NCBI GenBank assembly: GCA_003477405.1 | Contig: QUDE01000008.1 | Coordinates: 1-64,000 of the forward strand | Direction: 5' to 3' | Origin: Ruminococcaceae bacterium AM07-15 | Lineage (GTDB): Bacteria > Bacillota > Clostridia > Oscillospirales > Butyricicoccaceae | DNA: 64,000 nucleotides | Shown here: piece after piece, positions 50,964 through 60,286 of the stretch | Layout: every line of letters begins with the position of its first letter | Numbering within the stretch: the stretch's first letter is position 1 | Position numbers and translations under genes: made by a program | Notes under the pieces: generated by a model | Told to the model about the DNA's origin: nothing | Seen by the model: the letters and a program-made list of their open reading frames with translations, nothing else | Databases searched by the model: none

Positions 50964-52037
50964 ATGAAAATCAACGAAATCATCCGCACCCGTCGCATTG
51001 CCCAAGGGCTGACCCAGGAGGCTCTGGCCCAGCTTCTGGGGGTCTCTGCTCCGGCGGTAAACAAATGGGAAAAAGGGCTGAATTATCCCGATATCACCTT
51101 GCTCCCCGCTCTGGCCCGGGCTCTGGGCGTGGATCTGAACACCTTGCTTTCCTTCCAGGATGACCTGACTCCGGAAGAGATCGGACGCTTTTCGGAACAA
51201 GTCACCATGGCGGCCCAGGAGCAAGGCTGTGCCGCTGCATTCCAGCTGGCCCGGGAAAAGATGCAGGAATTTCCCTCCTGTGATCTTCTGACCTACACCA
51301 TGGCTCCATTGCTGGAGGGGATTCTAAACCTTTTCCCTCCAAAGGAAGAAGAAGCCGAATTCTTCCGCCAGGAAGTTCTGCAGCTTTATCAGCGAGCTGC
51401 AAACAGCCATGATCCCCAGATCAGCCAATGGGCCTGCGCTCTTCTGGCCGGCCGCTACATCGCCCAGGATCAACTGGAGCAGGCCAGACCTTTGCTGGAG
51501 CAGCTTCCTCAATCCCACAAAAACAAACAGCTTCTCCAGGCCTCTCTGGCCCGAAAGGAGGGGAATATCTCCGCCGCATGGACGCTGCTGGAGCAGGAAC
51601 TCTTCACCCGTGGAAATGGCGTTCTGGAGGTACTGAGCCACCTGATGGATCTGGCCGCAGAGGAAGAAAACCTGGATCGGGCCGAAGCCTTTGCCGCCGC
51701 TTCCCAGGGTGCAGCAGAAGCCCTTCATCTTCCTGCCGCTTCCCGTCTTTCTCTTCCCTTCCAGCTGGCCCTTCTCCGCCAGGACGGCCCTCAGACCCTG
51801 GCTCTGTTGGAGGAGATCTTCCAGAGCATCCACCACCCGGCTCCCTTTTCCGATTCCCCCCTCTACTGTCACTTGCCGGAAAAGGAAGGCGCCAGCAAGG
51901 GCCAGCAAATGATGCTGCGCATGATGGTAAACGGGGTGGAAGAAGACCCGGCGTGTGCATTCCTCCGGGATCTGCCCCAATATGCCCTTTGGATGAAAAA
52001 ATGGCAAAAGAGTGCCTTTCCGGAATCCAACCAATAA
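50964..52037 (+). CDS. XRE-family regulator with TPR-like C-terminal region
   Basis: The 357 residues start with an HTH_XRE domain (NEIIRTRRIAQGLTQEALAQ, then NKWEKGLNYPD, about 4-65). A long all-helical C-terminal region (75-350) follows, with repeats resembling TPR units (ARPLLEQLP, LLEQELFTRGN, DRAEAFAAASQ). Such proteins often respond to peptides or to metabolic state (RRNPP-like or Rgg-like). No peptide gene is seen nearby. Confidence 0.8.
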   Translation: MKINEIIRTRRIAQGLTQEALAQLLGVSAPAVNKWEKGLNYPDITLLPALARALGVDLNTLLSFQDDLTPEEIGRFSEQVTMAAQEQGCAAAFQLAREKMQEFPSCDLLTYTMAPLLEGILNLFPPKEEEAEFFRQEVLQLYQRAANSHDPQISQWACALLAGRYIAQDQLEQARPLLEQLPQSHKNKQLLQASLARKEGNISAAWTLLEQELFTRGNGVLEVLSHLMDLAAEEENLDRAEAFAAASQGAAEALHLPAASRLSLPFQLALLRQDGPQTLALLEEIFQSIHHPAPFSDSPLYCHLPEKEGASKGQQMMLRMMVNGVEEDPACAFLRDLPQYALWMKKWQKSAFPESNQ

Positions 52038-52073
52038 AGAAGGGGCCCGCTCTCTGAAGCGGGCCCCTTCTTT
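52036..52073. terminator. bidirectional terminator between convergent genes
   Basis: A 16-bp perfect stem (AAAGAAGGGGCCCGCT and complement) with a 6-nt loop overlaps the stop of the XRE gene and ends 2 bp before the stop of the HAD gene. The A- and T-rich edges serve both strands. Confidence 0.9.
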
Positions 52074-52074
52074 A

Positions 52075-52707
52075 TTATATTTCCTCCATCAGCTCCACAA
52101 GCTGGGCAAAATGATCGATGGCAGTATCGTAGTCTTTGGTATCTCCAAAGCCATAGCGGGCAAACACAAAAGGAATGCCTGCCTGCCGGGCCGCTTGGGA
52201 ATCCCCCTGGGTATCTCCCACATACACCGGCCGTTTCAGACCGTTGCGGCGGACGATGAGCTTGTTGTTCTCCCCTTTGGAAAGACCGGTGGCCCCAAAG
52301 CACTCAATGTCCTTGAAATACTTTTCCAGGCCCATGGACCGGAAGAAGCACTGGATATACCCATCCTCACAGTTGCTGACGATGAACAAGGGGAACTTGC
52401 GGCTGAGGGCCTGCAAGGTCTCCTCCACCTGGGGATAGAGCTTTCCGCCCCGCTTTTCCAGCACCTCATGCTCCACCTGGCAGCATTCTTCCAGCAGCCG
52501 CTGCTGCTCTGTTTCCGGGCACATGGGGAACATCCGCCGGGCGATTTCGTCCATGGGCAGGCCCATATAGCCCTGAAGCTCCGAATACTCCAAAGGCCCC
52601 CGCAGATCGGAATGGGCTGCAATCACCTGGTTCCAGGCCGCCAGAATCCCCTCCACTGCGTCCCACAATGTGCCGTCCAGATCAAAAAGAATGCCGTCTG
52701 TTTTCAT
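52075..52707 (-). CDS. HAD-family phosphatase
   Basis: The 210 residues have HAD motif I (LFDLDGTLWDA), a helical cap (about 17-85), motif II with Ser-Asn (FIVSNCEDGY), a motif III Lys and motif IV VYVGDTQGDS. It acts as a phosphoglycolate phosphatase-like enzyme on a small phosphorylated substrate. The ATG at 52707 is preceded by GAGGAG. Confidence 0.85.
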   Translation of the reverse strand: MKTDGILFDLDGTLWDAVEGILAAWNQVIAAHSDLRGPLEYSELQGYMGLPMDEIARRMFPMCPETEQQRLLEECCQVEHEVLEKRGGKLYPQVEETLQALSRKFPLFIVSNCEDGYIQCFFRSMGLEKYFKDIECFGATGLSKGENNKLIVRRNGLKRPVYVGDTQGDSQAARQAGIPFVFARYGFGDTKDYDTAIDHFAQLVELMEEI

Positions 52708-52786
52708 CTTGTTCTCCTCTGTCTCTTTCCTGTATTTTTCCTTTTGCATCATACCTTTTTCAAAGGAGAAAATCAATCCCCTTTTC

Positions 52787-53431
52787 TTATCCCATCATGC
52801 GAAAAAAGGCCAGGAGCAAAAGGAGCAGGCCGCTGCACCAGCCCACTTCCCGCTCTCCCCGCTTCCCCATCCGCCGGCCCAGAAAATGCCCCAGGCCCAG
52901 CAGTGTCAGCGTGGCCAGCAGGGAAAAAAGAAACAGCAGGCGTGGGTCCATGCCTCCCAGACCAGCTCCCACCCCGGCGGCTGCCCCATCCAAAGACAGG
53001 GCAGCTCCCAGCAAAAGACCTTCCCTGGGAGAAAGACTGCGGGAGCCGTCGGCATCGGCCCGGGAAGGATCGGCATACAGGCATAAGATACACCGAAAGC
53101 TCCACAGGCGAAACCGCATTTCTCCTCTTCCGCCCCATTTGCGCACCCAGCTTTTCAGCAGGCTGTCGCAGATCTTACACGAGCCCAAGGCCGCCAGCAA
53201 AAAGGCGCACAGCCAATGAAGACCTCCAGCCAACGGCTGCCACAGTCCTCCGGCCCAGGCCCCGGCGGCCAGCACGCCGCTGCAGCACAAAGCTACCACC
53301 AGAGCGCTCTTTCCCGGCAAGTGAATCTCTCCCGCTCCATAGGCCAGGCTGGCAAAAAAAGCGTCCAGAGACAGGGCCAGCACCAAGGTTCCGGCTTCCA
53401 GTCCCTGACGGACAAATCCAGGCAAAGGCAA
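52787..53431 (-). CDS. ytaF: YtaF-like sporulation/cation transport membrane protein
   Basis: The 214 residues have six hydrophobic segments arranged as two repeats with the signatures ALSLDAFFASLAYG and ALSLDGAAAGVGAG. These are typical of the YtaF/MntP membrane family. In sporulating Firmicutes it is expressed during sporulation, and the related MntP exports manganese. The transported ion is unproven here. Confidence 0.85.
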   Translation of the reverse strand: MPLPGFVRQGLEAGTLVLALSLDAFFASLAYGAGEIHLPGKSALVVALCCSGVLAAGAWAGGLWQPLAGGLHWLCAFLLAALGSCKICDSLLKSWVRKWGGRGEMRFRLWSFRCILCLYADPSRADADGSRSLSPREGLLLGAALSLDGAAAGVGAGLGGMDPRLLFLFSLLATLTLLGLGHFLGRRMGKRGEREVGWCSGLLLLLLAFFRMMG

Positions 53432-53496
53432 AAACCCCTTTCCGGTTTTTGCTTCATCCTATGCCCTTTCTTTCCAAAGGGTCCCTGCTCCTTGTC

Positions 53497-54150
53497 CTAG
53501 TCCTCCTGCTCTTTGGCCTGCTGGGCATACTGCTCGGCCAGCGCCACAAATTCCTCCATCCGTCCATTCTCCCGGATGGTCTGGGGACAGTTTTTTCCGC
53601 TGAAATCATAATGCTCTTTCACTTGATCGGCCGAAAGGTCATAGGCGTTCATCAGCCAGCCGGTGAGCCGGGCGGCGTTGTCAAAGGTTTTTTCAAAATC
53701 CCCGTCTGCATTGACGCACAATTCCACGCCGATACCGTGGAGATTGCCATCCCCTTCGGCGCCGTCCCCTGCATGATAGGCCACTTCATCGTCAGGGATG
53801 CTGTGCCACACTTCGGTGTCATCCACCGTATAGTGCCAGCCGGTGGTTCCCTCTCCGCCTTTGGCCTCCAGCTGACCATGGGCGGCTGCATCGGCCCCGG
53901 CGGCGGTGTTCCCCGTTTCATGAATGACGATGTACCGGATCTCTCTCTTGGTTCCCGGCCGGTTCTGTGCCCCTTCCGGGGCCAGTTGGGTGTACACCGG
54001 CACCCCCAGTACATCCTCCGGATACAACCCTTCCGTGGGTGCTTTCAGCAGTCTCCATGCTCCAAAGGCCACCCCGGCCATCACCATCAGCCCCAAAAGC
54101 AGGCCGCGATTTTTTCTTTTTCTTCTTTTCCGCCGTTTTTTTTGGGCCAT
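53497..54150 (-). CDS. N-acetylmuramoyl-L-alanine amidase (Amidase_2)
   Basis: The 217 residues start with a very basic tail (KKRRKRRKRK) and a membrane anchor (about 17-33), then an Amidase_2 domain. The zinc-binding residues are in YIVIHETGN and KNCPQTI, with WHYTVDDTEVW between. It cleaves the bond between N-acetylmuramic acid and L-Ala in peptidoglycan at the outer membrane face. The ATG at 54150 follows GGAGG. Confidence 0.9.
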   Translation of the reverse strand: MAQKKRRKRRKRKNRGLLLGLMVMAGVAFGAWRLLKAPTEGLYPEDVLGVPVYTQLAPEGAQNRPGTKREIRYIVIHETGNTAAGADAAAHGQLEAKGGEGTTGWHYTVDDTEVWHSIPDDEVAYHAGDGAEGDGNLHGIGVELCVNADGDFEKTFDNAARLTGWLMNAYDLSADQVKEHYDFSGKNCPQTIRENGRMEEFVALAEQYAQQAKEQED

Positions 54151-54267
54151 CGCCGATCCCTCCTTCTCCCCGGACAAAGCCAAAGCGGCCTGTCCCGCTG
54201 CTTCTATCATACAGTGGGCCAGGCCGCCAAATCATAAATTTTCTCTTAATCTTTTCCCGAATTTTTC

Positions 54268-55398
54268 TTACTTTGTGAAGAAAGCATCCACCGCGCGGAA
54301 AAGCGCCTCGGCCTCCTGGTGCAGCTTTTCGGTGCTGTTGATCTTTTCCACATCGGTGGGGTTGTCCATGAAGGCAAACTCCGAAATGACTGCGGTGACA
54401 TCCACACCGGCCGCCGCCCGGAGCAAACCGTAATAGTCTCCGGTTTTGGTGCTGTTATACCGATAGACAATGGGCCGGACTTTCTGGCCCATCTTGGCAT
54501 ATTCCTCACCTATGAGCTTGGCCAGCTCGGTGGAAGGGCCGCCGTTTTTGTCGGCCACCTGGGCCAGCACTTCGGCGCCAGTGGCGTTATGGGCTTCGGT
54601 GGCATTGTGGTGGACGCTGATGACCAGATCGGGCTTGACCTCCCGGATCATGTTCATCCGGTTGGTGAGAGACAATGTCTCCCCCTCACCCCGGGTGAAA
54701 ATCACCTGATAGCCCGCCTGCCGAAGAAGCGACCCCAGATGCTCGGCCACTGTATAGTTGATCTCGCTTTCCACAAGGCCCATTCCTTTGTTCACGGTAC
54801 CGCTCTCCGAGCCGCCGTGGCCCGGGTCCACCATCACCACGATATCGCTCCGATCCACCGTTGTGTCAGGCGGGGGCACCGGTGTGGTGTCCAGAGGGGC
54901 GCACTCAATGAGCACCCGGCGCTGGGCGTCGTCATACTGCACACTGAAATCCAGGGCATCTCCCAGATCCCGCAGTTTAAAGTATGTATAGCCATCAATA
55001 TTATAGGCCGCCATCTGCGCCCGGACCCCGTCGATGTAAACCGCGGCCTGGCTGCTCACGGCCTGCTTGATGGTATCGCTGCCCTGCGGGGGGCTCAGCT
55101 CGGTACCCAGAGAAGTATATCTCTGGCCTGTGCTGATATAGATGGAATTGGTATCGTTGTTGTATTGGATCTCAAAGGACTTGTCCCCGCCGCTGAGGGC
55201 CTGGGCCACATCCCGCAATTTGAAATAGTTGTTGTCATTGATGTTATAGGCTTCCACACCAATGGCTTCGTCATAAACCAACACCGGCATGTTGTTCAGC
55301 TGCGCTTTCTGTGCCGCGGCCAGCCCCACACACCCCAGCAGGGTGAAAAGCAAAGCAGCCAACAGAAAACCACCCAAGATTCTTCCTCTTTTTCCCAT
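54268..55398 (-). CDS. N-acetylmuramoyl-L-alanine amidase (Amidase_3) with stalk-like N-domain
   Basis: The 376 residues start with a signal peptide (about 1-29). Two copies of a beta domain follow that resemble the copper amine oxidase N-terminal or stalk domain (YNINDNNYFKLRDVAQALSG and AYNIDGYTYFKLRDLGDALD). The Amidase_3 zinc domain is then recognised by DPGHGG, the ESEINYTVAEHLG helix and SVHHNAT. The C-terminal Glu is in ISEFAFMDNP. It is an exported peptidoglycan hydrolase for cell separation or sporulation. The ATG at 55398 has GGAGG at 5 nt. Confidence 0.92.
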   Translation of the reverse strand: MGKRGRILGGFLLAALLFTLLGCVGLAAAQKAQLNNMPVLVYDEAIGVEAYNINDNNYFKLRDVAQALSGGDKSFEIQYNNDTNSIYISTGQRYTSLGTELSPPQGSDTIKQAVSSQAAVYIDGVRAQMAAYNIDGYTYFKLRDLGDALDFSVQYDDAQRRVLIECAPLDTTPVPPPDTTVDRSDIVVMVDPGHGGSESGTVNKGMGLVESEINYTVAEHLGSLLRQAGYQVIFTRGEGETLSLTNRMNMIREVKPDLVISVHHNATEAHNATGAEVLAQVADKNGGPSTELAKLIGEEYAKMGQKVRPIVYRYNSTKTGDYYGLLRAAAGVDVTAVISEFAFMDNPTDVEKINSTEKLHQEAEALFRAVDAFFTK

Positions 55399-55953
55399 GG
55401 TCTCCTCCAAAAAAATCAGGCATGGCTTCCCATGCCAGGCGCGAAGATGATGGCTGCGGTCTCGTTCCCCGCCGCAGCATTTTATCAATCAGCGTTATTG
55501 CACCGTTACCATGACGCACCGGCGAAATGGTATGTTGGCCATGTTTTCCCTCGGCCCCTTGGGAGCGGAAAAGATGGCCGCAAAAATCCGTACAATAATC
55601 GCTTTGCGGCCATTATAACATCTTTTACCCCCTTTCGTCTACCGTAAAACCAATTATTTTTTGGAAAAACGCCCTTTTTTCCAAGTAAAAGTTGATTTTT
55701 CTTTTTTTACAAATAAAATTTTTGGTTATTTTGACAAATAATTTACAGTAGTAATGCATCGAAAAAAGGGGTATGATAAGAATAAGATATACATTATTGT
55801 ATCGCTTTTTCTCGGACCGCGGAAAGGTCTCCCTCCCTAGCTTTCCGCTATGGTCCACATTTCTCCCTGCCCGCTCCTCTGCGGGGCGGGCGCTTTTCCC
55901 AAAAAAGGTCCGGAGCCTTACGGCCCCGGACCTTTTTATATGTATCCCGTTGG
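55399..55953. other. 555-bp gap, possible small RNA and terminator
   Basis: No gene is visible. The left part is the amidase promoter region, AT-rich but without a clear -10 box. A plus-strand TTGACA lies at 55731-55736 with no strong -10. Downstream, GCGGAAAG/CTTTCCGC inside GGACC/GGTCC makes an extended hairpin (55816-55858), followed by GCCCGC/GCGGGC and TTTT. The asparaginase terminator is at 55902-55937. Confidence 0.4.
55902..55937 (-). terminator. terminator of the asparaginase gene
   Basis: A perfect 12-bp stem AAAAAGGTCCGG/CCGGACCTTTTT with a T-run on the minus strand, 17 bp after the stop at 55954. Confidence 0.88.
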
Positions 55954-56955
55954 TTATGCCTTGTGCAAAGTGAACTCGGGACGCATGCTCCCCACTTCTT
56001 CCTGCTTGTGGTTGCGCATTTTTGGCGTGTGGGTGTCGGCAAATTCCGCCAGATCTTCCTGGGAGATGATTCCCAGCTGACGGAGCACTTCCACCACCAC
56101 AGCATTGCGGGCCTTCCCATTGCCGCTGTCGATTTTCACAGCGATGCCGATGCCTTCCTTTTTATCTCCCACAATATAGTAGCCATCGGCTCCCGATTTG
56201 CAGAAGAGACGATCGTATTTTTCCATAAGCTGGGCGTCAATCCGGCCGGTGCCCGACATAATGAGAGGATATTTTCCCATGGCCGCCGTAATGCGGGCCG
56301 CTTCCGCTCCCATCTTTTCTCCCAGGCTCTCCGGATGAGCCATGCGGGCCACACCATAGGCAAACTGCCGCAAGGGCAGAGCGTGTACCGGTACACCGCA
56401 GCCATCGGTACCCATAATGATCTTCTGAGGGTCGTACTCGCAGATCTCCCCGATCATATGAAGGATTCGCTGCTGCACCGGATGCTCCGGTTTATAATAG
56501 GTATCCAGATCCTCTCCCATCGCGGCGGCCGTGACCAGCATGCCCGAATGTTTGCCGCTGCAGTTGCAATGGATCTGACTGGGCTGTTCTCCGGCTGCCT
56601 TCATCCGGTCGGCTTCCGGCTCATACAAGGGATAATGGACGCCGCACTGGAGCACGCTCTCCGTCAACCCGGCCTTGCCCAAAGCACGGCGCACCGCCTG
56701 GATGTGCATAGGCTCTCCGTTGTGGGAGGCGCAGAACAAAGCGATGTCCTGATCGTCCAGACCGTATTTTTCCACAGCGCCGCTTTCCAGCACGCACATG
56801 GCCTGCATGGGCTTGGCCGAGGAACGGGCATAACAGACTCTCTCCGGATCGCCGCAGGAATAAAGCAGCTTACCGGTATAATCCACCACAGCGATATGGC
56901 CAGTGTGCATCATATCCTGCAACGGCCCACGATAGGTATTCACCAAAACTTCCAC
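55954..56955 (-). CDS. L-asparaginase (AnsA/asparaginase II family)
   Basis: The 333 residues match the L-asparaginase II family (not the classical two-domain EcAII type): SSAKPMQAMCVLESGA, CASHNGEPMHIQAVRR, CNCSGKHSGMLVTAAAM, MGTDGCGVPVHALPL. The Thr or Ser of the amide-hydrolysing site is in these conserved segments, and no signal peptide is present, so it acts in the cytoplasm. It converts Asn to Asp and ammonia. Starts at GTG 56955 with GAGGG upstream. Confidence 0.88.
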   Translation of the reverse strand: MEVLVNTYRGPLQDMMHTGHIAVVDYTGKLLYSCGDPERVCYARSSAKPMQAMCVLESGAVEKYGLDDQDIALFCASHNGEPMHIQAVRRALGKAGLTESVLQCGVHYPLYEPEADRMKAAGEQPSQIHCNCSGKHSGMLVTAAAMGEDLDTYYKPEHPVQQRILHMIGEICEYDPQKIIMGTDGCGVPVHALPLRQFAYGVARMAHPESLGEKMGAEAARITAAMGKYPLIMSGTGRIDAQLMEKYDRLFCKSGADGYYIVGDKKEGIGIAVKIDSGNGKARNAVVVEVLRQLGIISQEDLAEFADTHTPKMRNHKQEEVGSMRPEFTLHKA

Positions 56956-57040
56956 AATGATCCCTCACTTTTCCAAAAATCCCGGCACTGTTTCACCGGA
57001 TAGTTGCAGTATAGCACCCCGTCTCTTTTTTGCCAAGACT

Positions 57041-58408
57041 TCACCCCAGAAAACGGCGAAGGAGCTTTTCTTTTTTCGGTGTATAGGGGTGATAGCGCAG
57101 TGGGTTTTCCACCTTTCCCCGGGACAGCACACTGCGATAATGGGTAAAGGTGTCAAAACTCTTCTGGCCATGGTACGCACCCATGCCGCTTTCCCCCACT
57201 CCCCCAAAGGGCAGATGGCTGCTGGCCAGGTGGACCAGGGTGTCGTTGATGCAGCCGCCGCCGAATTGCAGCCGGTCCATCACCTGCCGTGCCGTCTTCC
57301 GGCTGCGGGTGAACAAATAGAGAGCCAACGGATGGGGGCGCTCTGCCACAAAATCCAAGGCCTGGGAAAAAGTATCGTATTCCACCACCGGCAGAATGGG
57401 CCCGAAGATTTCCTCCTGCATCACCGGCGACTGCTCTGTCACTCCTGTAAGGATGGTAGGCTCAATCCGCAGCGTCCGCTCATCTCCCCGCCCTCCGGTC
57501 TCTATCCGGACCCCTTCCAGCAGTCCCATCAACCGGCGATAGTGCTTTCCATTGACAATGCGGGGGTATTCCGGATTGTTCAGCGGTGTGGGCCCCAGCT
57601 GCATCATCAGCTGCTTTTTCATTTCTCCCACCAGCGCCGGAACCTTCCCTTTCGGTGCCAGCACATAATCAGGAGCCACACAGGTCTGGCCGCAGTTGAC
57701 CAATTTGCCGAAAACGATCCGCCGGGCCGTCAAAGAAAGATCGGCATCCTCCGCCACGATACAGGGGCTTTTGCCTCCCAGTTCCAGCGTCACCGGCGTC
57801 AGATGCCGGGCAGCCTTCTCCAGCACCAATTTCCCAACCTGGGTGCCGCCGGTAAAAAAGATGTAGTCAAAGCGCTGTTCCAGCAGCGCCTGGTTTTCCA
57901 CCCGGCCGCCGGTGACTACCTGCACATGGCCTTCATCAAAGACTTCTGACGCCATGGCCGCCAGTGTTTCCGCTGTTTTGGGCGCATAGGCCGATGGCTT
58001 GAGCACCACGCAATTTCCTGCCGCCACCGCTCCCACCAACGGCCCCAGGCTGAGCAGCACCGGATAATTCCAGGGCGCCATCACCAGCACCACACCATAA
58101 GGATGAGGCCAGCGCAAACTTTTGGCTGGTGCCTGGGTCATAGGGGTGGGTACCCGCTTCACCGCCATATTCTGCTTCAGGTGCTTTTTCTGCCAACGAA
58201 GCTCTTCCCGCACCTGGCCCAACTCGGTCATATAGGCCTCCATGGACGCTTTGCCCAGATCCTCCGCCAAAGCCTGTTCCAACCGGCTGCCCCATCTCTT
58301 CAGTCCCTGTTCCAGCTTCTCCAGACTTTTCCTTCGGGCTTCGAAGCTCTGAGTTCGCCCCTCCCCGTAGTACTGGCGCATCCCTCCCAAAATTTCTGCG
58401 TAATTCAT
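57041..58408 (-). CDS. NAD(P)-dependent aldehyde dehydrogenase
   Basis: The 455 residues contain the family motifs MAPWNYPVLLSLGPL, the catalytic Glu in TLELGGKSP and the catalytic Cys in NCGQTCVAPDYVL. The length and the absence of a long N-terminal extension fit class 3-type fatty aldehyde dehydrogenases (ALDH3 family). The substrate is unproven. The ATG has AAGGAGG. Confidence 0.93.
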   Translation of the reverse strand: MNYAEILGGMRQYYGEGRTQSFEARRKSLEKLEQGLKRWGSRLEQALAEDLGKASMEAYMTELGQVREELRWQKKHLKQNMAVKRVPTPMTQAPAKSLRWPHPYGVVLVMAPWNYPVLLSLGPLVGAVAAGNCVVLKPSAYAPKTAETLAAMASEVFDEGHVQVVTGGRVENQALLEQRFDYIFFTGGTQVGKLVLEKAARHLTPVTLELGGKSPCIVAEDADLSLTARRIVFGKLVNCGQTCVAPDYVLAPKGKVPALVGEMKKQLMMQLGPTPLNNPEYPRIVNGKHYRRLMGLLEGVRIETGGRGDERTLRIEPTILTGVTEQSPVMQEEIFGPILPVVEYDTFSQALDFVAERPHPLALYLFTRSRKTARQVMDRLQFGGGCINDTLVHLASSHLPFGGVGESGMGAYHGQKSFDTFTHYRSVLSRGKVENPLRYHPYTPKKEKLLRRFLG

Positions 58409-58630
58409 TTCTTCCTCCTTAGAGAATTTTTCTATACTTACAGTATATCATATCACTTTCTAAACAAATAGAAAGAAATATCTTCATTTTTTGTGCCAAT
58501 GCGGCAATTTCACCAAAAGCTGTCTCCCATTCTTGGCAAGTGCCACGAAGTTTTCACCTTCTCTTGATTTTACCCCATGGAGAGTCCATAATAAAACCCG
58601 GAAGCAAATTTTCTACCGATTGGAGTGTCA

Positions 58631-59875
58631 ATGATGAGTTATCAAGTATCTGCCAACATCCAGGAAACGCTGGACAAGCTGCTGGCCCTGCCCCAGGTGC
58701 AGAAAGCCCTGGAATTCGCCCAGCAGGATGCCGACCAGACCCTGGAAAATCAGATTGAACTGTGCAAAATCGAAGCTCCTACTTTCCATGAGGAAAAGAA
58801 GGCGGCCCGTTATGCTGAGATGTATAAAGAACTGGGCCTTGAAAATGTACATATTGACCGCCACGGCAATGTGGAAGGTCTGCGCCCCGGCAAGGGCGGC
58901 GGCAAAAAAGTGCTGATGGAAGGGCATATGGACACCGTTTTCCCCATCGGCACCAATCCCCAGCCCCGCAAGGAAGGCACCCGGGTTTATGCTCCTGGCA
59001 TCGTGGATGACACCCGTGGCATGGTAGTGCCTCTGTCTGTGATCCGGGCCCTGGACGCCGCCGGCATCCAGACCAAGGGTGATCTGGTGTTTGTAGGCAC
59101 TGTGGAAGAAGAGGGCATCGGCTCCTTCGGCGGTATGCTCAAATGGCTGGATGACAACCAGGTGGACGCCAGCATCAGCATTGACGGCCCCAGCGCCGAA
59201 GGCATCACTTATGAAGCCACCGGCCACATGACCTGCGAGGCTACTTTCCACGGCATCGGCGGCCATGCCCACGGCGCTTTCGGCAAGGTGGCCAATCCCC
59301 TCAATGCCGCAGCCCGGGCCGTAGCCAAGATCGCCGAATTCCAGGTGCCGACAGATCCCAAGACCTCTTTCTGCGTCTCCAACTTCCATGCAGGCAACGA
59401 CGCCGGCATCCATGCCATCGTCCCCGAAGCCACCATCAAATTCAATCTCCGCTCCGACTCCCAGGAAGTGCTGGAAGAGCTGTACCAGCGGATCCTGAAC
59501 GCTTTGCAGGAGGCCTGCGATGAAGAGACCGCCCGTTGGGGCAAGGACACCATCACCGTGACCCACAAGCGTTATTGCAATGTGCCGGCCGGTACTCAGG
59601 ATGTCCATTCTCCCATTGTGGAAGCCACCTATGCCATCAGCAGCTATCTGGGATATGAGCCCATCTTCTTCCATGGCGGCTCCACCAACTGCAACATGGC
59701 CATCGGCAAAAACATCCCTGCCGTTTGCCTGGGCATGGGCAGCCTGGATTGCGGCGCTCACACCCTGCAGGAGTTCTTTGAAACCACCGATGCCCACAAG
59801 GGCGTACAGCAGGCTCTGCTCCTGGCCCTGCTCCTGGCCGGCGTAGACGGCGTCACCGACTCTATCCTGGCCTGA
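58631..59875 (+). CDS. M20-family metallopeptidase
   Basis: The 414 residues have the M20 metal sites in order: EGHMDTVFP (His/Asp), GIVDDTRG, EEEGIGS (catalytic Glu) and SNFHAGND. The final His is in FFHGGSTNCN. A dimerisation domain lies at about 200-310. M20 enzymes cleave dipeptides or N-acyl amino acids. The length and the YKELGL-x-N-V start suggest a dipeptidase or PepT/PepV-like enzyme, but the substrate is unknown. Several start codons compete (GTG 58625, ATG 58631, ATG 58634); GGAG at 58622-58625 favours 58631 or 58634. Confidence 0.9.
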   Translation: MMSYQVSANIQETLDKLLALPQVQKALEFAQQDADQTLENQIELCKIEAPTFHEEKKAARYAEMYKELGLENVHIDRHGNVEGLRPGKGGGKKVLMEGHMDTVFPIGTNPQPRKEGTRVYAPGIVDDTRGMVVPLSVIRALDAAGIQTKGDLVFVGTVEEEGIGSFGGMLKWLDDNQVDASISIDGPSAEGITYEATGHMTCEATFHGIGGHAHGAFGKVANPLNAAARAVAKIAEFQVPTDPKTSFCVSNFHAGNDAGIHAIVPEATIKFNLRSDSQEVLEELYQRILNALQEACDEETARWGKDTITVTHKRYCNVPAGTQDVHSPIVEATYAISSYLGYEPIFFHGGSTNCNMAIGKNIPAVCLGMGSLDCGAHTLQEFFETTDAHKGVQQALLLALLLAGVDGVTDSILA

Positions 59876-59896
59876 TTGAGAAAAACATCATCTTGA

Positions 59897-59944
59897 GAAA
59901 AAAGCCCTGTGAAGGCCTCTCAGTGCCTCTCACAGGGCTTTTTA
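59897..59944. terminator. bidirectional terminator
   Basis: Stem AAAAAGCCCTGTGA/TCACAGGGCTTTTT between the M20 peptidase (plus) and the small gene at 59942 (minus), with T-runs in both directions. Confidence 0.88.
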
Positions 59945-60274
59945 TATTCCAAAATGGATCACATAGCATCCTTTTTCCCAGGCACTGTGCAAAACACTCC
60001 AAAGAGGATGCAGCTGCTCCTGCTGAGGCAATCGGTCCAACAGATTTTTAGCCGACGAAGGAGGAATGAGGGTGATGCCGGTACAGGCCAGGCCTTGGGC
60101 GGGCCGTTGTAAGCTATGCCAAAAGCAAGGGATGCTTCCAAAATGCTCCCACAAAGCATCCACCTCATCGTCCTCCACCGCCGCTGTTTCTCCACAAAGA
60201 GAAAGGTCGTATTTTTCATACATTTCTTCCCAAGCCGGGGCTTTTTTCATTACGCCAAATTCATGGAAGGCCAA
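59942..60274 (-). CDS. small soluble protein of unknown function
   Basis: The 110-residue protein is not recognised. It has a Trp- and Pro-rich middle (EHFGSIPCFWHSLQRPAQGL) and no membrane segment or metal site. The TTG start at 60274 is 6 nt after GGGAG. It lies 12 nt after the secreted protein gene, in the same operon, driven by the promoter at 60929-60957. Confidence 0.6.
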   Translation of the reverse strand: MAFHEFGVMKKAPAWEEMYEKYDLSLCGETAAVEDDEVDALWEHFGSIPCFWHSLQRPAQGLACTGITLIPPSSAKNLLDRLPQQEQLHPLWSVLHSAWEKGCYVIHFGI

Positions 60275-60286
60275 GTTTTACTCCCT

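Noticed and set aside
55731..55900. 6S RNA or SRP RNA
   Set aside because: The conserved SRP core (GGUCAGG-type) and the 6S central bubble are not visible. Kept only as a weak small-RNA candidate.
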